Below the pieces are notes generated by a model. It searched no databases. It worked only from the letters and a program-made list of their open reading frames with translations, and was not told the DNA's origin. DNA of 64,000 nt from positions 868,001 to 932,000 of the forward strand of contig NZ_JAVDUI010000001.1 in the NCBI RefSeq assembly GCF_031456275.1, in the 5' to 3' direction. A program made the position numbers and the translations under genes. This DNA comes from Falsarthrobacter nasiphocae. GTDB lineage: Bacteria > Actinomycetota > Actinomycetes > Actinomycetales > Micrococcaceae. Positions 29,340-39,693 of the stretch are shown in pieces (positions within the stretch are counted from its first letter, which is position 1; each line of letters opens with the position of its first letter).

Positions 29340-29445
29340 AGGCCCATTCTCTCAGGTGCCCGCGCTGTTCGCTGACCCCGCAAGTCCGCGCCGTTCGCCG
29401 GTAGACTCGGTACCACACGCACCCGCACCGCTAGGAGTACCGCAC

Positions 29446-29703
29446 ATGGCCCGGATCGTTGTCGATGTCATGCCCAAGCCAGAGATTTTGGACCCGCAGG
29501 GGAAGGCCATCGCCGCCGCGCTCCCCCGCATCGGCGTCGAGGGCATGACGCTCGTCCGCCAGGGCAAGCGCTTTGAGCTGACGGTGGAGGGTGAGGTCAC
29601 CGAGGCCCACCTCGCCGCCGCCCGCAAAGCCGCGGAGGAGCTCCTGGCCAACACGGTCATCGAGGAGGTCGTCCGCGTTGAGGCCCTCCCCGAGGAGGCC
29701 TAG
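29446..29703 (+). CDS. purS: Phosphoribosylformylglycinamidine synthase subunit PurS
   Basis: The 85-residue small subunit of the PurSQL complex, which bridges glutaminase and synthase in step four of purine synthesis. ARIVVDVMPKPEILDPQGKAI and the FELTVEGEVTEAHLAAARKAAEELL segment are typical. AGGAG precedes the ATG at 29446. Three bases separate it from purQ. Confidence 0.93.
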   Translation: MARIVVDVMPKPEILDPQGKAIAAALPRIGVEGMTLVRQGKRFELTVEGEVTEAHLAAARKAAEELLANTVIEEVVRVEALPEEA

Positions 29704-29706
29704 GCC

Positions 29707-30486
29707 ATGACGGCAGAGACCCCTTTGATCGGCTCGTACGCCCCCGCCGCGGGGGATGACCTCTCCGGCGCCGTGGTCGGCGTGGTGACGCTCCCCGGCA
29801 CCCTGGATGACCGGGACGCCGCCCGCGCCGTCCGCCTCGCCGGCGGCACCGCCGTGCCCCTGTGGCACAAGGACACCTCCCTCGGGGACGTTGACGCGGT
29901 CATCATCCCGGGCGGGTTCTCCTACGGGGACTACCTCCGCGCCGGCGCCATCGCGAGCTTCGCGCCGATGATCGAGACGGTCGTCAAGGAGGCCAGCTCC
30001 TCGGCCGCGCTCCCCGTGCTCGGCATCTGCAACGGCTTCCAGATCCTCACCGAGACGCACCTGCTGCCCGGCTCGATGATCAAGAACGACCACCTCAAGT
30101 TCATCTGCCGCGACCAGCGCCTGCGCGTTGAGCGTACGGACACCCCCTGGACCTCGGGGATTGAGGCGGGCGCTGAGATTGTCGTGCCTCTGAAGAATCA
30201 GGACGGTCAGTACGTGGCCGACGACGCCACCCTGGCGGAGCTCGAGGCCGCCGGCCGCGTGGTCTTCCGCTACGTGGGGACCAACCCCAACGGCTCCCGC
30301 AACGACATCGCGGGCATTTCCAACGAGAAGGGCAACGTCGTCGGCCTCATGCCGCACCCCGAGCACGCCGTCGAGGCCGGCTTCGGCCCGTCCGCGTCCG
30401 GCAGCGGACCCGCGCGCCTGTCCTCCGGCACGGATGGGCTCGCGCTCTTCACGTCCGTCCTGACCTCCGTCCTTGCAGGGAAGTAG
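29707..30486 (+). CDS. purQ: Phosphoribosylformylglycinamidine synthase subunit PurQ
   Basis: The 259-residue class I glutaminase subunit. The nucleophile Cys is in [11 protein letters not shown] and the His/Glu pair in [25 protein letters not shown] is the family signature. A 20-residue N-terminal extension with [13 protein letters not shown] precedes the usual start of the domain. It works with PurS and PurL, encoded on either side. Confidence 0.94.
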   Translation: MTAETPLIGSYAPAAGDDLSGAVVGVVTLPGTLDDRDAARAVRLAGGTAVPLWHKDTSLGDVDAVIIPGGFSYGDYLRAGAIASFAPMIETVVKEASSSAALPVLGICNGFQILTETHLLPGSMIKNDHLKFICRDQRLRVERTDTPWTSGIEAGAEIVVPLKNQDGQYVADDATLAELEAAGRVVFRYVGTNPNGSRNDIAGISNEKGNVVGLMPHPEHAVEAGFGPSASGSGPARLSSGTDGLALFTSVLTSVLAGK

Positions 30487-30490
30487 ACCG

Positions 30491-32800
<2,310 letters not shown>

Positions 32801-32835
32801 ACGCAGCAAGCGCCTTGACGGGGCGCACGCAGCTT

Positions 32836-32869
32836 GAGGGGGCGGGACCGGAGACGGCCCGCCCCCTTT
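32836..32869 (+). terminator. Rho-independent terminator after purL
   Basis: GGGGGCGGG and CCCGCCCCC form the stem around an ACCGGAGACGG loop, followed by TTT. It is 36 bases beyond the purL stop. Confidence 0.85.
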
Positions 32870-32907
32870 GCTATGCCATAAAGAAAGATGCTTGTTATCC
32901 TTGCCCC

Positions 32908-32925
32908 AAGGTGACCGATCACCTT
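32908..32925. promoter_or_regulatory. Perfect palindrome upstream of a small membrane ORF
   Basis: AAGGTGA-CCGA-TCACCTT, a 7-bp inverted repeat, lies 28 bases before the start of the 56-residue protein. It could be an operator or a short hairpin in its 5' leader. Confidence 0.35.
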
Positions 32926-32953
32926 CCAGCAGTCACCACGGAGGGAGAAGCCT

Positions 32954-33124
32954 TTGAGCACGTCCAGAAAGATTCTCGCCACGGCGGTCATCCTCGCGAC
33001 AGTCGTACTCACGCGCTGCGTTGAGAACGTCTCGTCGAACATCACTCTCGCGCTGACCATCGTTGCCCTCGGCTTGATCCTTGCCCCTTCGCGCAAGACG
33101 GGATACCGCAAGCCGCGCCAGTGA
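32954..33124 (+). CDS. 56-residue two-helix membrane protein
   Basis: TTG at 32954 is preceded by GGAGGGAG with 6-base spacing, an excellent ribosome-binding site. The product, MSTSRKILATAVILATVVLT..., has two hydrophobic helices (about residues 7-20 and 30-44) joined by a short polar RCVENVSSN loop. The C-terminus is basic (RKTGYRKPRQ). Family unknown. It sits alone between the purL terminator and the dioxygenase gene. Confidence 0.6.
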   Translation: MSTSRKILATAVILATVVLTRCVENVSSNITLALTIVALGLILAPSRKTGYRKPRQ

Positions 33125-33296
33125 CGCGGGAGCCGCACCGGACGACCTGTTCACCGCGTGACATCGGGGCCCCGGCGTGTGACATGGAGGTCCCGTCACA
33201 AACGCCGCCACTTCCCCGGGATTCCGCGCTATACGTTTCGTAATATGACGTAACATTTCCTGGACGGAACGCAGCGGCGGACCTATCGTCGTGGGC

Positions 33297-34340
33297 ATGA
33301 ACTCCACGCACGCACCCTCCGCAGTCCCCGTTCTTGACCTCCGCACGGCCCGGCTTGAGGACGGCTCCCGCAACCCGTCATTCATCGAGGAGCTCCGCCG
33401 GGCGGCCCACGACGTCGGCTTCTTCCAGCTGACCGGATTCGGTGCCGCACCCGGAGAGGCGGGCGCGCTGCTGGACACGCTGCGGGAGTTCTTCGCCCGC
33501 CCCGTGGAGGAGCGCGAGGCGCTCAGCAACCTCAACTCCCGCGCATTCCGGGGCTACACGAGCCTCGGCGCGGAGATCACGCGGGGCCGGCCGGACTCGC
33601 GCGAGCAGATCGACTACGGACCCGACCGCCCGGCCCTTGACCTCAGCCCCGACGACGCCCCGTACTGGCGCCTCCAGGGCCCCAACCAGTGGCCGTCCGA
33701 ATTCCCGCGCCTCGAGGAGGCCGCGATGGCGTGGGCGGAGCGAATGTCGGCCGTGGCACACGAGCTTCTCGGGCACCTTGCGGTGGCCATCGGCCTGCCG
33801 GAGGACCAGTTCACGGAGGCCTTCGAGGGCGAGCCCGCGTGGATGGGCAAGCTCGTGCACTACGTGGGCGGCCTGGCCGAGGCCGGCGACCAGGGCGTGG
33901 GCAGCCACGCCGACTACGGCTTCATCACCCTCCTCCTCCAGGACCAGGTGGGCGGGCTCGAGGTCCAGCCGCACGGCACTACCGAGTGGCTCCCCGTCAC
34001 GCCCATCGAGGACGCCGTGGTGGTCAACCTCGGCGAGATGCTCGAGGTGGCCACGGACGGGTACCTCATGGCCACGATTCACCGGGTCCAGGCGCCCCCG
34101 GCCGGCGTGGACCGGTACGCGGTGCCGTTCTTCTACTCGCCGCGGCTCGATGCCCGCGTTGACCCCGTGACCCTGCCCGAGGAGTTCGCGCGCGAGGCCC
34201 GCGGCGTGTCCCAGGACCCGGATAACCCCATGCTGCCGGTCTACGGGGACAACGTGCTCAAGGGCTGGCTGCGGGCGCACCCACGGACGGCGGCGGCCCA
34301 CTACCCGGAGCTTGTGGGGGACGGTCGAGCGCGCGCCTGA
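33297..34340 (+). CDS. Isopenicillin-N-synthase-like 2-oxoglutarate/Fe(II) dioxygenase
   Basis: A 347-residue non-haem iron oxygenase. The N-terminal DIOX_N region begins VPVLDLRTARLEDG. The iron triad is His204 and Asp206 (GSHADYG) and His262 (ATIHRVQAP). The 2-oxoglutarate-binding RXS pair is Arg273 and Ser281. The family includes flavonoid, gibberellin-like and ethylene-forming enzymes, and the actinobacterial members mostly have unknown substrates. ATG 33297 follows TATCGT by 7 bases. No biosynthetic cluster surrounds it. Confidence 0.88.
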   Translation: MNSTHAPSAVPVLDLRTARLEDGSRNPSFIEELRRAAHDVGFFQLTGFGAAPGEAGALLDTLREFFARPVEEREALSNLNSRAFRGYTSLGAEITRGRPDSREQIDYGPDRPALDLSPDDAPYWRLQGPNQWPSEFPRLEEAAMAWAERMSAVAHELLGHLAVAIGLPEDQFTEAFEGEPAWMGKLVHYVGGLAEAGDQGVGSHADYGFITLLLQDQVGGLEVQPHGTTEWLPVTPIEDAVVVNLGEMLEVATDGYLMATIHRVQAPPAGVDRYAVPFFYSPRLDARVDPVTLPEEFAREARGVSQDPDNPMLPVYGDNVLKGWLRAHPRTAAAHYPELVGDGRARA

Positions 34341-34385
34341 CACTGTGCGGAGGGGCGGCACCGGCGGAAGGGGCTCCGGTGGCGG

Positions 34386-34494
34386 GATGACGACGGCGGC
34401 TGGCGCGTTGACGCACGCCGCCGGTCACGCGCCGGACGCCGCCCCCTCCGGATCCCGGATGGGCCTGAACGCGGCAATGAGCGCCATCACCACG
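34386..34494. repeat. 109-bp duplication of an MFS gene 3' end, copy A
   Basis: About 90 percent identical by eye to copy B at 36615-36722, in the same orientation. Both copies include the 18-mer GACGACGGCGGCTGGCGC. Copy B is the real 3' end of the MFS gene at 36654-37847; copy A has no gene body. Confidence 0.85.
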
Positions 34495-34504
34495 CCCGCG
34501 AAGG
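34425..34504 (-). pseudogene. Remnant C-terminus of an MFS transporter gene
   Basis: Read on the minus strand, this encodes ...MALIAAFRPIRDPEGAASGA and a stop. It matches the C-terminus MALIAAFRPIRDPQRAASGV of the transporter at 36654-37847. The upstream part of the gene is missing. The fragment joins directly to the stop codon of the small membrane ORF at 34505. Confidence 0.75.
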
Positions 34505-34705
34505 TCACCGACTCTGCAGGAAATAGATGATGAGCGCCCCAACCGCAACAGTGGGAACGACAGTGAAGAACATCTTCGTGTAGGAATCGTTACGCTTCTG
34601 GTCGGCCCGGATCCATTTGTCCACCCGATTCTGCACGACCAAGATGCCTAAGCCGAGCAACATGAAGACCACGTAGAGCAGCGGGTGCGCCTTGATGAAG
34701 TCCAC
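34505..34705 (-). CDS. 66-residue two-helix membrane protein
   Basis: The GTG at 34705 overlaps the TAG of the upstream 37-residue gene by one base. The product (MDFIKAHPLLYVVFMLLGLG...) has helices near residues 8-27 and 47-63. Between them is a charged loop (NRVDKWIRADQKRNDSYTK). Topology and coupling recall small toxin, immunity or holin-like pairs, but no family is recognised. Codon use is less GC-biased than in the neighbours. Confidence 0.55.
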   Translation of the reverse strand: MDFIKAHPLLYVVFMLLGLGILVVQNRVDKWIRADQKRNDSYTKMFFTVVPTVAVGALIIYFLQSR

Positions 34706-34818
34706 TACTTCTTGCGCTTCGAGGCGAGATAGAAGGCGACGTACACCACGAAGGACCCCATGACGATCCCAAACGCGATGGGAAACGGAAGGTCTCCCGT
34801 GACGGCGAGATAGTTCAT
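34705..34818 (-). CDS. 37-residue single-helix membrane peptide
   Basis: ATG 34818 has a strong AGGAG ribosome-binding site (TTGAGGAGTAGAC). The product MNYLAVTGDLPFPIAFGIVM... has one transmembrane helix and ends in a KRKK positive cluster. Its stop overlaps the start of the 66-residue gene. Function unknown; the pair is almost certainly co-translated. It is too short for routine gene calls. Confidence 0.5.
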   Translation of the reverse strand: MNYLAVTGDLPFPIAFGIVMGSFVVYVAFYLASKRKK

Positions 34819-35219
34819 GTCTACTCCTCAAGCTTGGAGCGCAAGAGACAGGTCCGGACCATGTCGCAACTCCGCATTTTTGAAATTCGCAGGTGAGAAC
34901 GCGAGTTTCTCCGCAGGAATGACCAGGCGCTACGGCGAGGCATTACGGAGACACTGTACAACGGCCGTCACACCATCGTGACACACCCCTCGAGGCCCGC
35001 TCGGGGCGCCATAGACCGGCGCTGCGCCACCAGAGATTGATGGAGGCTGGGCAAGCTGCTGGTGAACGCACTTTACAGGGCACTCGTATGTGATATGTTC
35101 ATCTTCACATCTGCTCGTTGTCGCGGCCCGCAGCCTCCCTCGCGCGTGAGCTTCTGAACTCGTAGCGCCAGGGCCAGGCAACGTCGAGACGCATTCGGAC
35201 CCCGCTGCGAGGTGATCCC
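34819..35219. other. Intergenic region between divergent genes
   Basis: About 400 bases with visibly lower GC near 34860-34920 and 35080-35110. It contains an inverted repeat (listed separately) and the promoters of the small membrane pair and of the MFS gene. I see no supported coding sequence in it. Confidence 0.5.
35088..35110 (+). promoter_or_regulatory. ATGTGA-N11-TCACAT inverted repeat
   Basis: A perfect 6-bp inverted repeat in an A/T-rich patch 110 bases before the MFS start. The layout resembles operator sites of ArsR- or CRP-type regulators. No regulator gene is adjacent, so the binding protein is unknown. Confidence 0.4.
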
Positions 35220-36566
35220 ATGAATCCCACGTTCAGACGACTCATCGTCACGATCTTCTCCAACGAGTTCGCGGGGTCTATTGCCGCCGTGGCCATCCCG
35301 CTTCTCGTGCTGGAGCTGACCGGCTCGGCCGCGCAGGCGGGGCTGGTTGCGGCCGTCGGCGGCGTCGGCTTCGTGGCCAGCCAGTTCTTTTCGGGGGCCA
35401 TCACCGACCGATTCTCCGCGTTCAACGTCCTGCGTCTCTCCTCACTGGTTCAGGCGTTGGCGGCTGGGGTGCTGCTCGCCCTCGTGGTCTTTCGCGTGGA
35501 CCAGGCCGCGATCCTCGCGTCGGTGGTGCTCGTGGCAGCGCTGGCGTCGTCGTTCGACAGCCCTAGCGAGCACTCCATCGTCAAGCGCGTGGTGCCCCAG
35601 GCAGACCTGGGGAAGGCGGCATCGATCGCGCAGGGCCGCGAGTCACTCGCAGGCCTCCTCGGAGGCCCAGCAACGGGCGTTCTCCTGATGGCAGGCGCAT
35701 GGCTCCCGATGGCCGTCATGGCGTTCTTCCACTCCCTGGCCACGGCCCTCGCGCCGCGGGACCCCCACAGCGAGGGGGACGGCAATCTCGCTTCAAGAGC
35801 GGAGGGGTGCCGCACCCCTGTGCCGGAGGCCGGCGCCTCCCTGAAGGCCGCTCCCGCGTCAGCGGCTGAAAGTGATGCGCCGCCCATGCCCGAGGTCACC
35901 CCTGCCCCCAGCCTGGCACGCGAGATCCGCGAGGGTTTCGCCGTCGTGTGGAATGACGCGGGACTGCGTGGCACGGCGCTCATCGGTGCGTTCGCCAACG
36001 TGACGGTCGTGGCAGTGCCCCTGATTCTCCTCATGTCGTACCAACGGGCTGGCGTGGACGCCTGGGCCATTGGCCTGTTCGCCAGCTGCGCGGGCCTGGG
36101 TGTGCTCGTCGGGTCCACGTTTGCCGGCTGGCTGACCACCCGGCTGACTCTGGGCACGCTGGGCATCGTGGCCCTCGCCGCATTCACAGCGGGGCAGGGC
36201 CTTCTCTGGGCCGTTCACGGCAACGTCTTTATGGCCGGGGCCGTCATGTTCCTGTCCACGTTGGCACTGCCGGCCTTCAACTCGGCCATCGGCGCCTACA
36301 CCACAGCCGTGACGCCGGAGCATCTCATGGGACGGGTAGTATCCGCGTCCGGGGTGCCGGGCATGATTCTCATGCCCCTTGGGGCGGCAGGCTCCGGCAT
36401 TCTCTTGGAGGCTTTGGGGCCGAGCGCAGCCGTGGCCAGTGCGACCGCGTTCTCCGCCCTCGCGCTCGTGCTCATAGTGGCCACGACGAGCCTCAGGACA
36501 CTCCCCCGCCTCGACGAGCTGACCGAGCTCTCGCCTGTGGCAGAGCCCGCGGCACATGCCCACTGA
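35220..36566 (+). CDS. MFS transporter, EntS/MefA-like (12 TM)
   Basis: A 448-residue exporter of the MFS_3 group (EntS, macrolide efflux). The opening FRRLIVTIFSNEFAGSIAAVAIPLLVLELTGSA and motif A-like SGAITDRFSAFNVLR are typical. The usual central loop is expanded to ~70 residues of low complexity (about 180-240). AGGTGATCCC before the ATG serves as ribosome-binding site. It faces the second MFS gene tail to tail, with the duplicated repeat between them. Substrate unknown. Confidence 0.82.
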   Translation: MNPTFRRLIVTIFSNEFAGSIAAVAIPLLVLELTGSAAQAGLVAAVGGVGFVASQFFSGAITDRFSAFNVLRLSSLVQALAAGVLLALVVFRVDQAAILASVVLVAALASSFDSPSEHSIVKRVVPQADLGKAASIAQGRESLAGLLGGPATGVLLMAGAWLPMAVMAFFHSLATALAPRDPHSEGDGNLASRAEGCRTPVPEAGASLKAAPASAAESDAPPMPEVTPAPSLAREIREGFAVVWNDAGLRGTALIGAFANVTVVAVPLILLMSYQRAGVDAWAIGLFASCAGLGVLVGSTFAGWLTTRLTLGTLGIVALAAFTAGQGLLWAVHGNVFMAGAVMFLSTLALPAFNSAIGAYTTAVTPEHLMGRVVSASGVPGMILMPLGAAGSGILLEALGPSAAVASATAFSALALVLIVATTSLRTLPRLDELTELSPVAEPAAHAH

Positions 36567-36614
36567 CTCTGGGCGGGACGGTCACGCGGGAGGTAGTGGC
36601 GGCGCCGGCGGAAG

Positions 36615-36722
36615 GATGACGACGGCGGCTGGCGCGTTGGCGCACGCCGCGGGTCACACGCCCGACGCCGCCCGTTGCGGGTCCCGGATGGGCCTGAACG
36701 CGGCAATGAGCGCCATCGCCAC
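36615..36722. repeat. 109-bp duplication, copy B
   Basis: Covers the last ~23 codons and 3' flank of the MFS gene at 36654-37847 and includes the interspersed 18-mer at 36618-36635. It is repeated in direct orientation at 34386-34494. Confidence 0.85.
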
Positions 36723-37847
36723 GTACGCGGCAACCGAGACGAGAATGGCCACCGCAGCTCCGGAATCCTGAATCAGCGCGGCGGCCCAGGGCAGGAAAAC
36801 GCTCATGGAGATGGCGCCAACCAGGGCGCTGAGTGAGCCTGACGCGGCTCGAACCTTGTTGGGAATGTTCGCGTGGAGATAGGCGCCATTCATGATTCCG
36901 AGCACGAGCTTGAAGATCACGTGGGCCACAAAAAACGCCATCGACAGCCATCCCGCCGGGGCCACGGCAAACGCCCACGCGGTCGAAAGGTTGAGGGCCG
37001 CAGCGAGGATGAAGCGGCTGCGGGTGACGGGAAAGTGCTTGGACAAGAAGGCGCCCCACACGCCGATGAGGTTCATGGCGATGAATCCAAGGACGACGAA
37101 AGCCGTGGAGGTCTCGCTGAACTTGAGCTGCCACAGCAGATAGGGCACAACCGAGGCCACTCCGGACGCGAATCCGACCCAGTAGGCGCGGAGGGTGAAA
37201 ATCCGCGTCAGCGCGGCCGCATACTGTTTGGCGGGGATGGGCTCAACGTGCTCCCCGGAGTCTCGCAGCCACGCCAGAGACACAGTTGCCACGGCCAGGA
37301 ACAGCACGGCCACGGCCCAGATGCCTCGGGGAAAGACGGAGAAGACAGCGGCACCGATCACGCCGCCAACGACATTGCTGGCCGCGCTGATGAGGCTGAA
37401 CATGGCAAAGAGCTGCGAGTAGTCAGCATACGACTCGGACCCTGAGTTGTTGATAATCAGGGCCTCGCTCGTCCCACTGGCTGCGGCCGCCCCCACGCCC
37501 GCAAGAATGTTCGCGGCGACCAACCAGGCCTCGCCCGGGTTCAGGAACAGAATGGCAAGCGCGATCATGCGGAGAATCATCCCGGCATAGAGGACCTTCT
37601 TCCCCGCGTAGCGGTCGAAGAGGATTGCGAGCGGAAGCTCCGAAATAGCTGCTGCGAGCGTGAATGCACCAACCAGGGTCCCCACGAAGACGAGCGAATA
37701 CCCCATCGCCGAGTAGTAGAGAACGTCCACGACCATGAACGAGGCCAACGCGGCCCCGCGGGAGAACATGAAGATCGAAGCGCACTTGTTGCCCCGCACA
37801 TAGCTCCACAGATCATGCAGGACGCCCTCACGAGCACCGATAGACAT
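36654..37847 (-). CDS. MFS transporter
   Basis: A 397-residue 12-helix transporter. Motif A-like FDRYAGKKVLYAG follows TM2, and the N-terminal SYVRGNKCASIFMFSRGAALASF is distinctive. It resembles small MFS proteins found beside antibiotic or metabolite loci, but the substrate is unknown. Codon use has more A/T than the core genes, suggesting acquisition. TATACT ends 7 bases before the ATG. Confidence 0.8.
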   Translation of the reverse strand: MSIGAREGVLHDLWSYVRGNKCASIFMFSRGAALASFMVVDVLYYSAMGYSLVFVGTLVGAFTLAAAISELPLAILFDRYAGKKVLYAGMILRMIALAILFLNPGEAWLVAANILAGVGAAAASGTSEALIINNSGSESYADYSQLFAMFSLISAASNVVGGVIGAAVFSVFPRGIWAVAVLFLAVATVSLAWLRDSGEHVEPIPAKQYAAALTRIFTLRAYWVGFASGVASVVPYLLWQLKFSETSTAFVVLGFIAMNLIGVWGAFLSKHFPVTRSRFILAAALNLSTAWAFAVAPAGWLSMAFFVAHVIFKLVLGIMNGAYLHANIPNKVRAASGSLSALVGAISMSVFLPWAAALIQDSGAAVAILVSVAAYVAMALIAAFRPIRDPQRAASGV

Positions 37848-37854
37848 AGCGCTT

Positions 37855-37860
37855 AGTATA
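37855..37860 (-). promoter_or_regulatory. Minus-10 box of a leaderless transcript
   Basis: TATACT on the minus strand, one mismatch from TATAAT, placed 7 bases before the MFS ATG at 37847. Transcription starting 7 bases downstream would begin at the start codon. There is no Shine-Dalgarno sequence. Confidence 0.6.
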
Positions 37861-37919
37861 CAAATGAGTCCGGCAGCTGGCCCCAGCGCCTTGGTGGACC
37901 CACCCCTGGGGGTGACACG

Positions 37920-37953
37920 AGAGCGGCCCGCCCCACCAGGGACGGGCCGCTCT
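37920..37953. terminator. Hairpin terminator after the 108-residue membrane gene
   Basis: AGAGCGGCCCG and CGGGCCGCTCT form an 11-bp stem with a 12-base loop, 15 bases beyond the stop of the minus-strand gene. Confidence 0.75.
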
Positions 37954-37967
37954 CTGCGCGAGGAGTT

Positions 37968-38294
37968 CTACTTGGTGTCGCTGAGGAAGTGCGCCGCAGT
38001 GGCCGAGGCGGCCGTCACGGTCAGCACGGACGGCCACGCGCCGATCTTCTTGGCCAGCGGGTGGGAGAGGCCGAAGCCCGCCAGGTACACCGCGGCGAGA
38101 GCGGCGGTGGTGCCGGCGCCGGCCTTCGCGCTCCACGTGCGGCCAGCGTAGAGGCCGGCAGCGGCGAGGACGGCCCCGCCGATGGGACGCACCTTGGTCA
38201 CCCGGGCGGAGAGGAATCCGCCGATGAGACCGAACGCCACGACGGGCGCGGTGTCAACGGACTTGGCAGCGGGGAGGGAGTCAAGGATGTTCAT
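37968..38294 (-). CDS. Small alanine-rich membrane protein
   Basis: A 108-residue protein with about four weakly hydrophobic helices (VVAFGLIGGFLSA, IGGAVLAAAGLYAG, AALAAVYLAGFGL, VLTVTAASATAAH). Unknown family; similar short proteins are common in Micrococcaceae. The ATG follows TAGCGT at 38301-38306 by 6 bases, so it is probably leaderless. Confidence 0.6.
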   Translation of the reverse strand: MNILDSLPAAKSVDTAPVVAFGLIGGFLSARVTKVRPIGGAVLAAAGLYAGRTWSAKAGAGTTAALAAVYLAGFGLSHPLAKKIGAWPSVLTVTAASATAAHFLSDTK

Positions 38295-38357
38295 GAGTCA
38301 ACGCTATCGGACTGGTCTGGGCGGCGCCTAGGATCGCCGGATCGACGACAGCACCCG

Positions 38358-38465
38358 CTGGGTGAGCCGGGCCCGCCTGTCCAACCACGCCACGATCAAA
38401 CAAACCACGTCAGGATCGGAGCGTGATCTCGCGGGTCAATGCCCCCGATGATGACGTAATTTGGT
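38358..38465. repeat. ~108-bp dispersed repeat, copy R1
   Basis: Shares GAGCCGGGCCCGCCTGTCCA, then AAACCACGTCAGGATCGGAG-type sequence, then GATCTCGCGG with copy R2 at 44681-44790, in the same orientation. In this copy the hairpin's right arm is degenerate. It lies 44 bases past the lacI stop, so R1 and R2 bracket the lacI-to-substrate-binding-protein operon. Confidence 0.8.
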
Positions 38466-38508
38466 CAATGCTGACATGGTTTGACCGCGCTCCATTGACC
38501 GGCGCCCA

Positions 38509-39558
38509 TTAACCGGGGCCCATCGGCGGGGCCCCCAGCGTCCGGCCCCGGACCAGCTTCCCCGGCAAGAGTTCCGAGCCCACCGCCACACCCGGTCCCC
38601 GCGCGACCTGCTCGGCGAACACCTCAAGCGCGCGCCGGGCCACGTCCTCCACGGGCAGCCGCACGGTGGTCAGCCCCAGATAGTCGCGCCCCTGCATGAT
38701 CCCGTCGATCCCCGTGACGGAGACGTCCTCCGGCACGCGCACCCCGGCCTTCCCCGCCGCGTCCATGAACGCGAGCATCCTGAGATCGGTGGGGAAGCAG
38801 AGGCACGTGACCTCGCCCCGCCGGGCCATGTCAATGAGCCGGCCCATGCCCTCCCCCGCCGCGCCCGAGCCGGCGGGGTCAGGGGCGTCGTCGACATCCA
38901 TGACCTCAACGCCCCGCGCCCGCAGGCCGGACGCCAGGAGCTCCCCGCGCAGATTCTCCATGTACGAGAAGCGGACCGGGACGCGGAACACGCCCACGCG
39001 CCGGTGCCCTGCGGCTACGACGGCGTCGGCGATGAGCTCGCAGTTGGCCCGCTCGTCGTAGGAAACGGCCGTCAGAGTCGGGTCTGTCTCCACGCGCCCC
39101 ACGGCGACGGTCGGCAGGGTCGCAGCGGTCTCCGCCACAAGGGAGGATGGCGCGCTGCCGGAGGCAATGAGAATACCGCTCACGCGGTGACGGCGCAGGC
39201 GCTGGATGCCCTCGCGCTCGGCCTCAACGCCGCCCTGCTGGCTCACGGTGGCCGCAACGACCTCCAGGCCCAGAGCGGGGGCCGCCTCCTGCAGCGAGGC
39301 GTGCAGCAGACCGTAGACGGGATTGCGGGGGTCCCTCAGCAGGACGCCGACCGCGTTGGCCCGCGGCTGGGCGAGGCTCTGCGCGTTGGCGTTCGGCACG
39401 TAGCCCAACGTCTCCACCGCGTGGAGAACACGCTCCCGCGTGGATCCGCTGACGACATCATGTCCGGCCAGCACCCTCGAGACCGTCGCCCGAGAAACCC
39501 TCGCCAGTGCCGCCACATCACTCATCGTGATGGCGTAGGGGGTCCCCCGAGTTGTCAT
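38509..39558 (-). CDS. LacI-family transcriptional regulator
   Basis: A 349-residue repressor. The helix-turn-helix is TMSDVAALARVSRATVSRVLAGHDVVSGSTRERV, followed by the hinge helix QSLAQPRANAVGVLL and a periplasmic-binding-like effector domain. AGGAAG precedes the ATG at 39558. It is the last gene in line behind the ABC/phosphodiesterase operon and is the likely regulator of that operon. The effector is unknown. Confidence 0.92.
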   Translation of the reverse strand: MTTRGTPYAITMSDVAALARVSRATVSRVLAGHDVVSGSTRERVLHAVETLGYVPNANAQSLAQPRANAVGVLLRDPRNPVYGLLHASLQEAAPALGLEVVAATVSQQGGVEAEREGIQRLRRHRVSGILIASGSAPSSLVAETAATLPTVAVGRVETDPTLTAVSYDERANCELIADAVVAAGHRRVGVFRVPVRFSYMENLRGELLASGLRARGVEVMDVDDAPDPAGSGAAGEGMGRLIDMARRGEVTCLCFPTDLRMLAFMDAAGKAGVRVPEDVSVTGIDGIMQGRDYLGLTTVRLPVEDVARRALEVFAEQVARGPGVAVGSELLPGKLVRGRTLGAPPMGPG

Positions 39559-39693
39559 GGACTTCCTGCCGTTCTCGTGCCTCACCCTCCACATCGTTGA
39601 GGGCGTTGAAGACAGGTTAGCGTTTCTTCCCCGCACGGGATGCGGCACCGGCTCTGTGTGGGCGGGGCCAGCGCAGGGGACGACGACGGCGGC

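Noticed and set aside
33297-34340. Beta-lactam or other natural-product cluster around the IPNS-like dioxygenase
   Set aside because: The 2-oxoglutarate RXS signature points to the general dioxygenase family, and no NRPS, acyltransferase or tailoring genes are adjacent.
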